Shown piece by piece: positions 34,058 to 47,800 of a stretch of 64,000 bases of DNA. Each line of letters starts with the position of its first letter. The stretch's first letter is position 1. This DNA is from Cristatella mucedo. Lineage: Eukaryota; Bryozoa; Phylactolaemata; Cristatellidae. The notes below the pieces were generated by a model. It was not told the origin of the DNA. It saw only the letters and a program-made list of their open reading frames with translations, and ran no database searches. The DNA is taken from positions 227,501 to 291,500 of the forward strand of contig WPIO01000071.1 of the NCBI GenBank assembly GCA_009760855.2, read 5' to 3'. Made by a program: the position numbers and the translations under genes.

Positions 34058-34195
34058 ATGCTGGTTTGGTCTAGCGGTTAAGGTGCTCGCCCCGACTTAG
34101 GTTTGACTGAGGTCGTGGGCTCGAGCCCCGAGGCATAGGTGAAGCGCCTGAATAGAGATTAAGTTCTCTTGGAGCGCTATATACGAATTATAATT
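34058..34195 (+). mobile_element. tRNA-derived SINE, well preserved
   Basis: TGGTTTGGTCTAGCGGTTAA (A box), GTGGGCTCGAGCCCC (B box), GCATAGGTGAAGCGCCTGAA, AGAGATTAAGTTCTCTTGGA, then GCGCTATA and an AT-rich end. It follows another SINE tail directly (34015-34057). Confidence 0.8.
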
Positions 34196-34374
34196 ATAAT
34201 TATAAATGAATTATTATTGTTAATGAATGCGTTATGACAAAAAAGGTCCTCCTCCAATCCTCTGTAAGGTAATGTATTGTTCGTTGCTGCAAGTATTGAT
34301 GACATCCGCTCGTAGATGGCAGCAAAATTTCTTAAATTGAGTGATGATAAACCAACGTCCAAGTAAAGAGCAAA

Positions 34375-36175
34375 CCAAGTAATATAATGTAATGTATCTC
34401 CGTCTGTCACTCCACAAAGTCATAAAGACCACGTAGGTGTTTCTCAGGAGAGTTTTGATTAGCACACTCACAGCCTAAGCGGCTTTCGGTGCGCAGTCGG
34501 TAGCCAACAGACTTCATCTAACGCAACAAAGAGAAAGTGGGAAGCATAGCAGAGTCAGGAGAGCAGTTGAGGTAGTGAATAGCATGGAAGTAGCAGCTCA
34601 GGACCACTGGCAAGGATGAGCCATCGTCGGCAGCAGGAGAGTAATTGTCGTTGCTTATGAACTGTGGAAGCGTGTTCCACAGTCTAGGACCTGCAGAGCT
34701 AAAGCTTCTGTCGCCAACTGTCTTTAAGCGGAGGAATGGGACAGCTCATTTATTGTCCACACACCACCTGAGGGCGCGAACAGGCTGAAACTGAGGCAGC
34801 AGTTCAGCTAGTTACGAAAGAGCCAAGCCGTGGCGGGCCTTGTGGGTCAGCGTAAGAACTTTACTCTGGATCCGTTGCTCAAACGGCATCCATCCTGGCT
34901 CTTTTAGCAAAGGAGACACGTGCTCAAACCACTGGGACTTGAAGACTAGCCTTGCAGCCATATTCATCGTCTGCTGCAGTGGCCTAATAGCTTTTTGGGC
35001 AGCCCTGCCAATAAGGAATTGCAATAATCAAGCCGAGACATAACTAAGGAGGTAGTTAAGTTTTTTAGAAGCAACTGTGGGAGACAGCTCCTAATCTTGG
35101 CTATGAAATGGACGTGATGGTTAGCTGTAGAAGCAGTCTTCTGAATGAAGCTTTCAAAATTGAGGCAGTTGTGGAAAACTACACCTAAATTTTGAGCAAG
35201 TGGTGATGGTCGCGCAATAGCATCACCTATTAGAACAGCAAAGCCTTTTAATCCAGCCAAGCGCTTAGGGTGTCCTATGAGCAGCAGTTCGGTTTTACCA
35301 TAACTTAATTTCAGGAAATTTTTCCGACATCCAGGATCGAATATTGGCAAGGCAAGCATTCAGTTTCTCAGTTGCTGCAGCAGATTCCGACGGGTTGAAT
35401 GACAAATACAACTGAGTATCATCAGCATAGAAGTGATATCCTATTACATGGGCCTTAATCACTTTACCCAGAGGTTGTGTATAAATGGAGAACAGCAAGG
35501 GGCCGAGTACGGACCCTTGAGGGACTCCACAGGTGACCCTTCTCGTGTCTGAGACCTGACTCCCACACGACACGGATTGAACACGATCAGACAAGTATGA
35601 TTTAAACCACGCCAGTGCTTCGTCTGCCAGACCGATCGTTGTTCTCAGTCGTTCAAGCAGAACTTCGTGATCAAAGGTGTCGAAGGCAGCAGACAGATCT
35701 AGCAGAGCTAAGGCAGTGAAATTCCCGTCGTCGTTGCCACGTAGAATGTTACTGTTAACACGGAGGAGAGCCGTTTCAGTAGAGTGCTGCCCTTTGAACC
35801 CTGATTAAAATGTTTCTGATATTCCATTATTTTCAATATGTCCTGCCAGCTGCTTAGCAATGATTTCTTAAAGAATTTTTGATAAGAACGGAAGAAGGGA
35901 AACCGGGCGATAGTTTGCAAGGACCTCTGTGTCTAATCCAGGCTTTTTAAGAATGGGTCTAACGATTGCCGATTTGAAGGACTTGGGACGACCCTTGTTC
36001 CCATAGAAGCATTACAAATCTTGGTTATGGTAGGGCTAAGTTGCTCTGCTAGTGAAGACCGCAGAGATGAGGGTATAGGGTCTTCAGGAGATAAGCTCTT
36101 TTTTCTAGACCTTCTTAAGGTAGCCACATTATTAAGGTAGCAACAAGTGTCTGATTAGACATTAGAAAACCCTAA
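34375..36175 (-). mobile_element. LINE-B, 5'-truncated copy
   Basis: Ends in AATGTAATGTATCTCCGTCT-type tail at 34380. Holds [23 protein letters not shown] (YADD intact), [13 protein letters not shown] and, further 5', EDPIPSS. Several frameshifts and stops. It still carries the RT segment (35595-36080) that the 21-24 kb copy lacks. Confidence 0.8.
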
Positions 36176-36189
36176 CGTTCAAAAATAAG

Positions 36190-36670
36190 CTCTTACAGCA
36201 TATCTCCTGTTGAATCTGCACGAAATATAGGTGTGGTGTTCTTAAGTGATCTTTCAATAGACGATCGCATCAGCTCCACAGTCAACTACGCCTGCTTTTA
36301 GCTGCATAGCATTGTGAAAATTTGGGTTCGTTTAGACAGGGGCACTACATCTAAGCTGGTCCGTGCACTCGTGACATCCCGTCTTTACTTTTGTAACTCA
36401 CTGCTAGCTGGTCTACCGGCCAGTGGAATCAGGCGCTTACAGGTTTCAGTCAAAAATCTGCGGCCAGGCTTGTCTGTCGTGGTCGTCGCAATTCGCCACA
36501 TCAAACCGCGTCCCGTCAAAGTACAAAATACAAAAATACAAAAAAACAATTGACAATTTGACAAATTTGACAAATGACAATTCGCCACATCAAACCGTGT
36601 CCCGTCGACCCGCACTTCCTGCTTCCAGTCAAGCACCGCGTCGACCGTTCTAAAGCTTCCTCCATCTTGC
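36190..36670 (+). mobile_element. LINE-A fragment with internal 60-base insert
   Basis: Matches LINE-A from the SPVESARN region through [20 protein letters not shown]. It is split at 36518-36577 by an A-rich insert flanked by a 29-base direct repeat (one mismatch). Reading then resumes for LINE-A to about 36655. Confidence 0.7.
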
Positions 36671-38249
36671 CTTTATCTTGCCACAGTGCCCACACACACG
36701 TGAGGTACGAGGCGAGGTCTCGACATTGTGCAGCGTCAGGCAACCTTTCAGTCAAAAAAGGAGAGAGGGCCGCTTTTTCACAATTTCCCACGAGTTCATT
36801 CGAGGCAGCCGCGAGATTCTTTGCGAGATTCTGCGTGACTTCCTCGAGCGCACGCTCGCTGCGTCTTTACCTAGGCGCAGTAGGAGCACAAGGATATCTA
36901 TTCTCTGACGCCGCCCATCGCACACATAATCGGCTAAGTGCAAAGTACTGGTAGTAGAGCAGCTGCACTATCTTCTTCTCGGAAACGAAGCGGCGATGTT
37001 AGCACTCGCTATCACTGTCAATCTCCTGCTATCTGCAATAGCCGTAGCCGAAGCCGGACCGGACCGGACAAGGCTTTACTCATTGCGCGCATCGAAGCGT
37101 GGCGCCGCCGTCGCGGTCCGATGAGGGAGCCGCATGCCGCACGCTTGGTTGGAATAACGCGTCTGGGTAAAATGGCGGCAACGCCAGCAGCCTCTTCGTT
37201 GTTCCTCTGAATACCGCGGAATGCGAGTTCTTGAAATGGGTTGCTCTGACCAAACCAGCTCTTCGCTTCAAAGCACGCCTCAGACCGTACGAAATTGATG
37301 CTCGTCTAGACCAGCTCCTTGACCCGTGATATGACCTTGACCCGCCGATGACTTGACCCGCCGATGTCGTTGATCCGCTCAATCGTAATTAAACAAATAC
37401 CAGATATTATAATATACATGTACCTATTTGAAATGCTATAATGTATATATATATATATATATATACTTTTAATATGTACTGAATACAAAACACCACCGTA
37501 ATATATATCTTTATTTACATATGTTATGTCTGCTAATATTGTCGATACACTAAATGGAAGGTTCGCTAAAGCAGCTCCAGTTCTGTCTTTTGCAATCAGG
37601 AATTCATATGGCGAGGCGAATTGATTGCAAGCTTATTAGTAGGAGACGAGATGGCTGTAGCAGTATAAAAAGAGAGTGCGTGTGTTGAGTGTTGGCTTAA
37701 TCTTTAAGCCAGAGTAGGGTTGACTGTAACATTTGAAAATCGTGTGGAGCGGAAAACTAAAGCGAGCGGAGATTGAAAAGTTAAACTTTAGGAAATGAGC
37801 GAAATGGTGCTACGTCACAAATGGCGTCGGTCGCAGTGTTAAGCGGATGCAATTCAGAAGTATACATGCATATCTCAATGAACGATACTTATGGGCGTGG
37901 GCAGTTTAATAATGACTTTTATCTTGATGCAAAGCTTCACTTTTTACACGAACCTGTAGCTCAGCGGTGGAAGACGCTGTTTGTCGTGCTGAAATTAAGT
38001 CTTGTTGGTCGGCAGTTTCTTATTGCCTAAAATAATTGCCTTTGAGTAAATTTTGGTTGCACGTGTATCTAAAATATCATTTGGTTGGCATGGTAGGTCT
38101 AAAACTATAAAATTGACAGGTCATTTGCACGGTAATAAGGATAATAAGCACGGTAATAAGCATTTAATAAGCATTTGCACGGTAATAAACAAGCACTTAA
38201 GGACGAAATGAGCTGAGAAAGCGTTTTTGTAGCGGTCTAGTGCATGGCA
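36671..38249. other. Intergenic, nothing recognised
   Basis: Frames up to 126 aa at 36574-37210 without recognisable content, then AT-rich DNA with a short (TA)n at 37441-37466. Confidence 0.4.
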
Positions 38250-38663
38250 CTCGTGCTTAACTTTATCCTTGCCTTGAGACTAGGCCTTTGTCCTTGAATG
38301 TAGCTTGAGATCAAGCTAGGCTAATCCAAACGTTGACTGGCTTTACCTGTTTCAAAAGAAACAGTTCGCTAGGTTTTAGCGGGGCCTTTTTATTTCCAGT
38401 TACTTTTAGAATTATTGACATTCGATCACTATTCGCTCATCTCTGAATTTCTTCTTTTATGAAACATGATTGCGTCATTTTTTCGGAGACAACTTCGTAA
38501 CGTATGCGCGTGCCTGCGTTATAAAGTGTTCTGTCTGTATCTTCCTGCAAAGCTTTTATGTGCAGCATCCTGGAAGAAATTTATGTTCGTCTATTTAATT
38601 CCTTTGTAACATGAAAGTCTACAAGTACAATTACTCTGCTCCCCCTGAGTTGAGCTGGTTTGC

Positions 38664-39690
<1,027 letters not shown>

Positions 39691-39699
39691 ATCTATATT

Positions 39700-39705
<6 letters not shown>

Positions 39706-39762
<57 letters not shown>

Positions 39763-39763
39763 C
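39706..39763. repeat. (GA)n microsatellite
   Basis: Follows the LINE-A 3' tail. One GT interruption. Confidence 0.9.
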
Positions 39764-40299
39764 TGCCAACGTGCCGTGTTAGCCATTTTAGGACGAACTT
39801 CAGAGGTATCAGGTTAGAAAATCACGATTTCGCTTATTTAAGCTTTACTTAGAACTCGCTGCCACTCATTACTTTCTTTCAGAAGCTGTTTATTTCATTG
39901 AAGTTCGTGTATGTAATATGGCTGATGAGGAATAATAAAAGCCACAGCAACATGTTCAAGTCATCGTAGATTCAGAAAAGCATCGTGTACAAAGTGCAGC
40001 TTAATAGCTACAGTGCAGAGATCATTACGTTGGAGTGTTTTCGAAGTCACTTGATTTAGGATTAGTTTATAGTTAGTCAAACCAGATCTGTTGATACAAT
40101 TTATTTGAAATCTTGCATTAGTTTATTCACAGGTACTCACAAAATATTAAGGCGCCATTAATTCAACGCTTCCCCGCAGGTACCCTATGTGGAGGTAATT
40201 TTGTACATTATCCTTACCTAAGAAATCAACAATTTATATCCTTTTTTGTTTTGTTAAACTTATGAATTACTGTTTTTTAAATGGTTTATTTTAATTTAG

Positions 40300-40758
40300 A
40301 GGAAAGCTACTACTTGCAAAAGATTCAAAATTCTTCTCAGAGTTCACAAAGCGATGCTCCTTGCCGAAAAGGCATATCAATTGACCGTTGCCGTTCCCAA
40401 AATCATCGGAGTGCGTATTCAGATGGCCTTTAAAAGATCTGGGCAGCCACGCGGTCTGTGCCAGATACCAGCGACAATAACATAATGCTTTATTAATAAT
40501 AATACATTAAACATAAAACCCTCAGAAGGAAACTCAATTTCATTCTGGGCACTATACGTTTGCTGCAAAACAAAGAAAAGACCGAGAGAGCCTCAGAGAA
40601 GACGCGGAAAGTGAGTGACTTGTTCGGCGTTCCGGTCCGAGCCTACATGGACGCGTACACGAAGCAGTGTGCCGCCGAGGACGTCTGGTCGCTTAAAATA
40701 CAAACTTGCAAAGCTGCGGTCAACATCGAGTGCAACGCACTCGCCTGCAAATTAGGCC
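40300..40758 (+). pseudogene. Broken third copy of the ectodomain exon
   Basis: After an acceptor-like ttttaatttag, one frame gives segments matching gene 2 exon 2: IIGVRIQMAF...RGLC (gene 2: [10 protein letters not shown]...RALC). An insertion of about 90 bases (40478-40567) resembling the 3' tail of LINE-A in reverse breaks it. The frame resumes and gives VPVRAYMDAYTKQC...VNIECNA (gene 2: [14 protein letters not shown]...ANIRCNA), then a stop at 40776-40778. The first two Cys are lost, the phase-1 start does not fit the matching frame, and no signal, stalk or transmembrane exon was found beside it. It looks like a dead exon. Confidence 0.75.
40478..40567 (-). mobile_element. LINE-A-type tail inserted in the broken exon
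   Basis: AT-rich start, CCCTCAGAAGGAAACTCAAT, then GTTTGCTGCAAAAC, matching the reverse of the LINE-A tail (CCCTCAGAGAACTTAATCTC...TTTGCTGCAAA). It disrupts the third ectodomain copy. Confidence 0.6.
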
Positions 40759-40967
40759 GCACGTCGCCGTGTCTCTAGATTAACGATGACGTGCTCTCTA
40801 TCTTCTAAGCCGCCAGAAGCTAGAAAGCAAGCAGAGATAAATTTCTACTCTCACTCTATTGGCTAATGGTCCTTTTCGACGGCAAGCAGCAATGGGCTTG
40901 CAGCTACAACGGCGCCACAGCGTTCTACAGCAGCTAGACCAATCAGCGATCAGTAAGTTAAACGGAA

Positions 40968-41185
40968 GCTTATGCGTGCTGACACTGTGCATGCTGGCAC
41001 TAACCACATTTGCATGCTGACCCTGTGCATGTCACCCCCTAACCATGTTATTCATGTTGTTTGTTTATCAAGCATGATATTACTCACCATTCAATTGCAT
41101 TTACCTTTGCAGCAAATGTAAAGCGCCTAGAAAGAGATTGAGTTCTCTGAGAGCGCTACATCAAGTGCATTACTATTATTATATA
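40968..41185 (+). mobile_element. LINE-A 3' end fragment
   Basis: Has TTATGCGTGCTGACACTGTG, CATGCTGACCCTGTGCATG and the hairpin tail 41123-41160. It lies just downstream of the broken ectodomain exon. Confidence 0.7.
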
Positions 41186-42157
41186 ATTTTCATTAGGCTG
41201 AAAGTGCGGATTCTACGTTCAACTTCTCGCATATTCTTCCTCTAGTTCGGGGGAACGGCCAAAGTGTGGCTTACGGCGAAATTAGCTGCGAGGAGCGATA
41301 ATCAGGCCTTCTTCGACAGTCTCCTTCTTCTTACTGGGAGCTTTCCAGGACTTTCGCCGCCGCCGCCAGGGGTCCGCAGCGAGGCTCGCTAGCTGAAAAA
41401 ATGCTAATTTTACACGATTTAGGGCTGTCTTAAGAAATTTGGTTTTGTTACTTACTTTTTAAAAAGCAAAAATAACATCAATGTATAAGCCGTCGCTGCA
41501 TGTGGCTTTTGATGTGAGCCTTTTCGTTTGGAGCGAATTTGCATGTGACGAAGCGTGCTCTCGGTGAATAAGGGATTAGCATTTTCGCTCCATGATGCTG
41601 CTAAACTTCAGTTGACTTTTCTCATGATTAGGCATACGCGCAGATGACTTGCATCGTGTCTCCTGTGTGCGCGGGTCTCGTAAATGACCACGAGAGCGGC
41701 TTTCCTTGGCTTGCATCCGTACTCGCCGAGTTCGGTTGCGTTTGAGGAGAGAAGCGCTGCACCTCGTTGCGTTACAGCAACAAGTGCTAAGTTTCTCATT
41801 CAAGACGGTGCGGCTTATAATCAATATAATTAATAATTTCTTCCATAATTAATAAATAGTTAAAAGTAAGTAATTAATTAAAATTTATTCCAGTAAAGGC
41901 AACGCATTGCCTTTGACTATGTCAACTGTCCATTTAAGTTTGATTCTTGGTAAACATTTTGGGTAAAATAACTTGATAAATACATACGACAAAGTAAATA
42001 TCTTTGAATATTACATGATAAATAAATAAATAAATATATATGGAAAGGTAAATATAAATATTTAAAATATAAAATAGGTACAATATCTTGATAAAATAAC
42101 CCCGCCCTGATAAGAATTGTCCGACGCTCGTTGAAGCTCACCGAACAAATAGCTACA
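41186..42157. other. Intergenic, AT-rich
   Basis: No frame above about 82 aa and nothing recognised. Confidence 0.4.
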
Positions 42158-42300
42158 TGAGCTGGTTTGGCCCTGTGGTTCAGGTGCTCGCACCGGGGAC
42201 CAAGGTCCGGCCGAGGTCGTGGGCACGAGCCCCGTTGCTTACGTGAAGCGTCTGAATAGAGAGTAAGTTCTCTTAGGCGCTATACGAATGAACTATATAA
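42158..42300 (+). mobile_element. tRNA-derived SINE
   Basis: GAGCTGGTTTGGCCCTGTGG, GGTGCTCGCACC, GGTCGTGGGCACGAGCCCC, GTGAAGCGTCTGAATAGAGA, then GTTCTCTTAGGCGCTATACG. Diverged in the A box. Confidence 0.75.
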
Positions 42301-42554
42301 TTGTGTTCTCATTCAACTTTTGATCTTTACATAAAGAAAAGAGACTACATCACGTGGTTTTTTGCACGAACTTGTTGTCCACCAGCTCGATTCATTTGCT
42401 CATTGACGAGATTCGCAGAAGCAATTATCACAGAAGTGATTATTCGCAGAAGAGATTATGGTTGAGAGATTATTGAGAGATTATTCTGACATGAGAGATT
42501 ATTCTGATAATCTGCTCGAGAAAATTGAACACGTGCGGATTCGCGTTGTAAAAG

Positions 42555-43790
42555 AGTCCATTGCAGAGGCTTGCGTTGCAGGATTTCAAACTTACATATC
42601 GTACGCGTCTGGTCGTGTTCAATCCGTGTCGTGTGGGGGGTCAGGCCTGACCCACGAGACCGGTCACCTGTGGAGTCCCTCAAGGGTCTGTCCTAGGTCC
42701 CTTGCTGCTGTACTCCATTTAGACTCAACCTCTTCGAAAAGTGATTAAGCCCCATGGAATAGGATAGCTGACGATACTCAGCTGTATTTGTCATTCAAAC
42801 CGTCGGAATCTGCTGCAGCAACTGATAAACTGAATGCTTGCCTTGCCGACTAATGCTTGCCTTGCCGACATTCGATCCTGCATGTAGGAAAATATCGTGA
42901 AACTATATGGCGGTAAACCGAACCGCTGCTCATGGGGCACCATAGGCGTGTTGCTAGATTAGAATGCTTTGATCTTCTAATAGGTGGCGCTGCTGTACGA
43001 TCACCATCACGTGCTTGAAATTGAGGTGTCATTTTTGTCAGCGGCCTAAATTTTAAGAGCGAATAAGAAGCTGTCTTCCATGGTGGCTTCCAAAACAATT
43101 TACCTAGCTCCTTAGTTATGTCTCGGCTTGATTATTGTTATTCACTTTTGGCTGGGCTCCCAAAGAAAGCAACTAGGCCACTGCAGCTGACTATTAATAT
43201 GGCTGCAAGGCTAGTTTTCAAGTCCCAGAGGTTTGAGCACGTGTCTCCTTTGCTAAAAGAGCTAGGATGGCTGCCGGTTGATCAACGGATACAGAGCAAA
43301 GTTCTTACGCTGACCCACAAGGCCCGCCACGGCTTGGCTCCTCCGTACCCAGCTGAACTGCTGCGCTGGTTTCAGCCTGTTTGCGCCCTCAGGTCCTGTG
43401 TGGACAATAAAATAGCTGCTCCATTCCTCCGCTTAAAGACCGTTGGCGACAGAAGCTTGAGCGCTGCAAGTCTTAGACTGTGGAACTCGCTTCCACATTC
43501 TTACGCAACGACACTTACCCTCCTGCATCCGACCATGGCTGATCATTTCCAGCGGTCCTGAGCTGCTACTTCCATGCTACTCACTACCTCAACTGCTCTC
43601 CCGACTCTGCTATGCTTCCCACGTTCTCTTTGCTGCGTGAAAAATGAAGTCTGTTGGCTACCGAATGCGTACCGAAAGCCGCTTAGGCTGTGAGTGCGCC
43701 GTACAAAACTCTCCTGCATAATATTCACGTAGTCTTTACGGCTTTGTGGAGTTTGACGTTTGACGGAGATACATTAGACATTAAATTACA
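42555..43790 (+). mobile_element. LINE-B, 5'-truncated copy
   Basis: Starts near [11 protein letters not shown], passes a decayed RT region and has one open stretch (43118-43561) starting [20 protein letters not shown]. It ends with the 3' tail GACGGAGATACATTAGACAT. Frameshifts at 42660-43080, plus a short local repeat of TGCTTGCCTTGCCGAC near 42835-42870. Confidence 0.8.
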
Positions 43791-44277
43791 CGGTCGAATT
43801 AATTGAGGGAGGTGACTTCATACTTCAGCCTTAGTTCTAGCAAAGCGTAGGATAAGACAATAACAATGGACGCATCGATGAACTTTCCAAGCTGGCTGGA
43901 GCCCATCACAAAATCCGTCGCAAAAGGAGAAAGCGGAAGAGCAGCTTTTGTGAAAGAGCTCTACTTCCGCTGCCTAGTGGTCCTTACATCCTGGTTGAAC
44001 CGATGAACGTTGTGACGTTTATACGGATTCGCAATTGAATTAAGATTTCATTTTTCTATAAAGAATAGATCGGGCTGACTTAGTTTAACCTTATCAAGTG
44101 CGAGAACCGTAGCTGATGTTTCGTCTTTAATTTCATGCTTTATTTGACGCGTTCGAAGTACTTCTCATTTGACGTCATACGTCGGACATTTGAAGTGTTC
44201 GAAGTATTTGACGTGTTCGAAGTACTTCTCGACTGACCAAAACTCCGAAAGACATCCAAGCAGAAGAACAACGCTCG
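43791..44277. other. Intergenic, upstream of gene 2
   Basis: Short local repeats of GTTCGAAGTACTTCTC and TTTGACG at 44150-44232. Nothing else seen. Confidence 0.4.
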
Positions 44278-44811
44278 ATGGTCTCCTTCCATGACGCGTT
44301 ACGCGCGAGCTTGGTTTGGAGGGGAACCCTTGCGCGTTGCCTTTCTTGTCAGCAGTTCAGGAGGGCGGCTGCTGTCGGCCGCATCGCTTGCGCAGCTGTT
44401 TCGCACCCCGGCGCGCGAGCGTGCGACGACGTCTCTCTCCATGGCCGGCGCAGCGTGAAGTGCCCTCTGGCTGTGCGGCGGCCACCGCCGCCGCCGCCGC
44501 GGCCGCCGACGACGAGCGCCTTATCGGCGATGGCGGCAGCGGCAGCGGCGCCCGAGCTCTTTGGCTCGGGCAGAGCCCCGAGAGCGAGCACACCCCCTTA
44601 TCTGCGGCTGCCTGGCGACGAAGCGATATTTCAGGCGACGAAGCGATATTTCAGGGCTCCGCACTATTTGTCCATTCTCCCGCTATCTAGAGTAACTGCG
44701 CGTCGCCCGCACCGGATCTCCCGGGGAGAAGAGAAGAAGAGCCGGGCAGAGCTGCGCGGCCGCGCCGAAGTCGGACGGCGACGCGAGGCGACCCTGTCGG
44801 CGGCGCGCCAA
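44278..44811 (+). promoter_or_regulatory. CpG-rich 5' flank of gene 2 (putative promoter/5' UTR)
   Basis: A sharp change from AT-rich to CpG-rich DNA upstream of the gene 2 ATG, with (CCG)n tracts and the duplicated CGACGAAGCGATATTTCAG. The frame of the gene is open here by composition. Inferred. Confidence 0.4.
44618..44656 (+). repeat. 19-base tandem duplication upstream of gene 2
   Basis: CGACGAAGCGATATTTCAG twice in a row, about 160 bases upstream of the gene 2 start codon. Confidence 0.8.
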
Positions 44812-44884
44812 ATGGCGACCGTGTCGGCGGCGGCGGCGCTAGCCGCCGCCACCGCGTTCTTCGTCTGGATGCCACCGGCTGCAG
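44812..44884 (+). CDS. Gene 2 exon 1: signal peptide
   Basis: A 73-base exon, [19 protein letters not shown] then MPPAA and one base of a Gly codon, with donor GCAG|gtactg. The ATG context is AAATGG-like (A at -3, G at +4). The frame is open upstream to an ATG at 44278, but that extension is Arg-rich low complexity. The internal ATG gives a classic signal peptide of the same length as in gene 1, so it is preferred. Confidence 0.8.
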
Positions 44885-47800
44885 GTACTGCTCGCCGCCG
44901 CCGCTGCTGCCGGTTTCGCGCGCGCACAGAAAGCCCGCCCGTAGTACGCGTCTACGCGCGGCGCTGGCTGCCCCAGCGAAGAATGCCAATCGTCGGCGCG
45001 CGAGCCCGCGCTTAGCGCGTGACCGATCGGCGCCCGACGGTCGGCCGTTCATGCGTAGCTCCCGCACGGTCGCTTGCGCCCGCCACGTCACGCGCAGTGT
45101 GGATCTCGAGCAGAGCGCAGGGCCGCTAGCGCCGGCCAGAAAAGCGGATGCGGTCGCCGCGGCGGAGGAGGGAAGGCGCGCGCGCATGCGCGAGCACGCG
45201 CGCGAGCGTCGAGCGTTGGCTGCCTCTTTTGCTGCCTCTTTTGCTTGCCTCTTTGCACACGCACGCCAAGTACGCACGCATGCACGCTTCTCTGCGTCTT
45301 TCTGCTGCTCGGCAGCTGGCGGCGCATGAAAGTTCAACGAAAGCGCCGTCTCGCTCGCTCGCCACTGCCGCTGCTCGGAGCCGCCGCTGCTGCTTGGAGC
45401 TGCGACGGCGATCGTTCGATCGACGGAAGGAGAGCGCGCGTTAGGGCGGACCGCGGCGGCGCGCACGGCCCAGCCGAGCCGACTCCTGCTCTAGCCTGGC
45501 AGAGATGCTGCATCCGCGTCGGACTTCTCCGAGGGCGCGTGCGCACTCACACACTTCCGGAGCAGTGAATCGAAAGCCGAATCTCCGTTCGTCAATTCAC
45601 AGGCCGCTGGTGGCGCCGCCTGGTGGCCAGAGCTGGTTTCGCTGCTGCGCTTTACCCGCGACCGTGCGGAGCGAAATTCCAGAAAATTCTTGAATTTTCC
45701 TTCTGGGCAGTGGCAGAAGGCAGGCTCTCTTTAGCTGCCAACTCTGGTGCATCCTTTAATTGCCCTCGAGTGCTGCAACTTCCGCGGTGATCAATTCCAC
45801 GACGGCTCAATACAGTCTCGGCTATGATTCTCGCTCCACTCTCTTTTCCCGTGCCAAGTTTTGAGTCTTTTAGCTATCGCATGCAAACCGAAAGCCAACT
45901 GGACTTTCAGCGCTCTGTGGAAAACCACGCGGAATAAGACCCATCTAATCTAAATAAATGGCTGCTCTGTGAAGTTACCAACGAACAAATAGCCCTGAAC
46001 GCCTTCTCAAAAAATTCGCGAGTGAGTCGCTCAAACCAAATCTAGAAATTAATCAAGAAGAAAAAATAATCGTAATTAAATAGAATTGACAGTTTGGTTT
46101 TTTATTTGTGTATATTAGGTGACTTCACTTGCCTGACGTAGGAAACGTTTTGCACTAGCACGAGCTCATTTACGCGAGCGAATGTAAGCGCAGCTACCTG
46201 CAGTCTCCGAGAATGGGATTTTTTGTATACAAGCACTGAATTCTGGGTAGAATCTAATCACCAGTTTAATAAAATATCATAATAATATAATAATAATAAT
46301 ATTGCACTTGATAAAGCGCCCTCAGAGAACTTAATCTCTTTCTAGGCGCTTTACATTTGCTGCAAAGTGATACGCAATAGAATAGTAAGTAAAATCATGC
46401 TTGAAAAACAAACAAAATGAATAACATGGTTAGGGGTTACATGCACTGGGTCAGCATGCAAATGTGGTTAGTGGCAGCATGAACAGTGTCAGCACGCATA
46501 AGCACATGAAGGCCGAATCACAGGGACCCACTAAATGCTGTCCTAAATAGGTATGTTTTTAAGTTTCTTTTAAATGTGGTCAGGTCAGGGGATGTTCTGA
46601 TGCAGGTCGGGAGGGAGTTCCAGGCTGTGGGAGCATACGAGCTAAATTCACGGTCTCCAAAGGATTTAAGGTTTGTACGAGGTATTTCTAGACTGTTGGA
46701 TTCCGAAAAGCGAGTGGTACGATGCTTTGCCTGATGGGGTAGTATATCTGAAAGATAGGCTGGAGCCATAGAATGAAGAGACCTAAAAGTGAGCGACAAA
46801 ACCTTGAAGTCAATCCGTTGCTTGACTGGTAACCAGTGCAGGTCGGCGAGAAGTGGAGTAATGTGGCAACTGCGACGCTCACGACAGACAAGCCTAGCTG
46901 CAGAGTTTTGCACCAGCTGCATTCGCCTGATCGCACATGCTGGTAGGCCAGTAAGCAGTGAGTTGCAGAAGTCGAGACGAGATGTCACGAATGTATGGAC
47001 CAACTTGGACGTCGTATCCTTATCTAAACAAGCCCTAATTTTAGCAATGTTATGAAGCTGAAAATAGGCTGATTTGACTGTGGAGCTGATGTGGTCGTCT
47101 AACGAGAGGTCGCTTTGGAATATGACACCTAGATTTCGAGCTGATGCAACTGGAGATATGCTGGCAGAGCCAATTTTGAAAGTCAGCCTTTCCAATTTCT
47201 GAATAACACTAGGTTTGCCCATAACTAGTAGTAAGTTAGTTTTATCATCGTTTAGTTTTAGAAAATTTGCTGCCATCCATGATCGGATGTCATCAATGCA
47301 TGCAGCAAGTGAGTTGAGAGAATTTGAGGTGCTCGAAGGCTGCGAGGGATCAAAGCAAAGGTACAACTGAGTGTCATCCGCATAGAAGTGAAAGCCTAGA
47401 TTGTGCTTGGCAATCACATCAGCGAGAGGGAGAGTATAAACGGTGAAAAGGACCGGACCTAGCACAGAGCCCTGAGGTACTCCATATTTTAGAGGTACTT
47501 CAGATGATCTTTGTCCATTCACGTCAACACTCTGGAGTCTCCCACTGAGATAGGACCTGAACCACTGCAGAGTAGTGCCAGCGATGCCCAGGCGAGATGA
47601 GAGGCGCTCTAGAAGTACTTTGTGATCGATGGTATCAAAAGCTGCCGAAAGATCGAGCAAAACAAGAAGAGACACTCTACCCATGTCTGCATTCCTAAGT
47701 AGGTCGTTGTATACCCGAAGCAATGCTGACTCTGTGGAGTGATTAGCTCTAAAGCCAGACTGGAACTTACTAGCAAGGTGTGAGGTCTCGAGATACGAGT

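Noticed and set aside
37945-38025. tRNA-like sequence (CCTGTAGCTCAGCGGTGGAA)
   Set aside because: It has an A-box-like part but no matching B box, acceptor stem or anticodon arm that I can fold.
44278-44811. In-frame upstream ATG extending gene 2 by 178 residues
   Set aside because: The extension is low complexity and would bury the signal peptide. The ATG at 44812 gives the same 24-residue signal as gene 1.
45860-45935. Weak match to the LINE-B 3' region
   Set aside because: Too diverged to call as an element.
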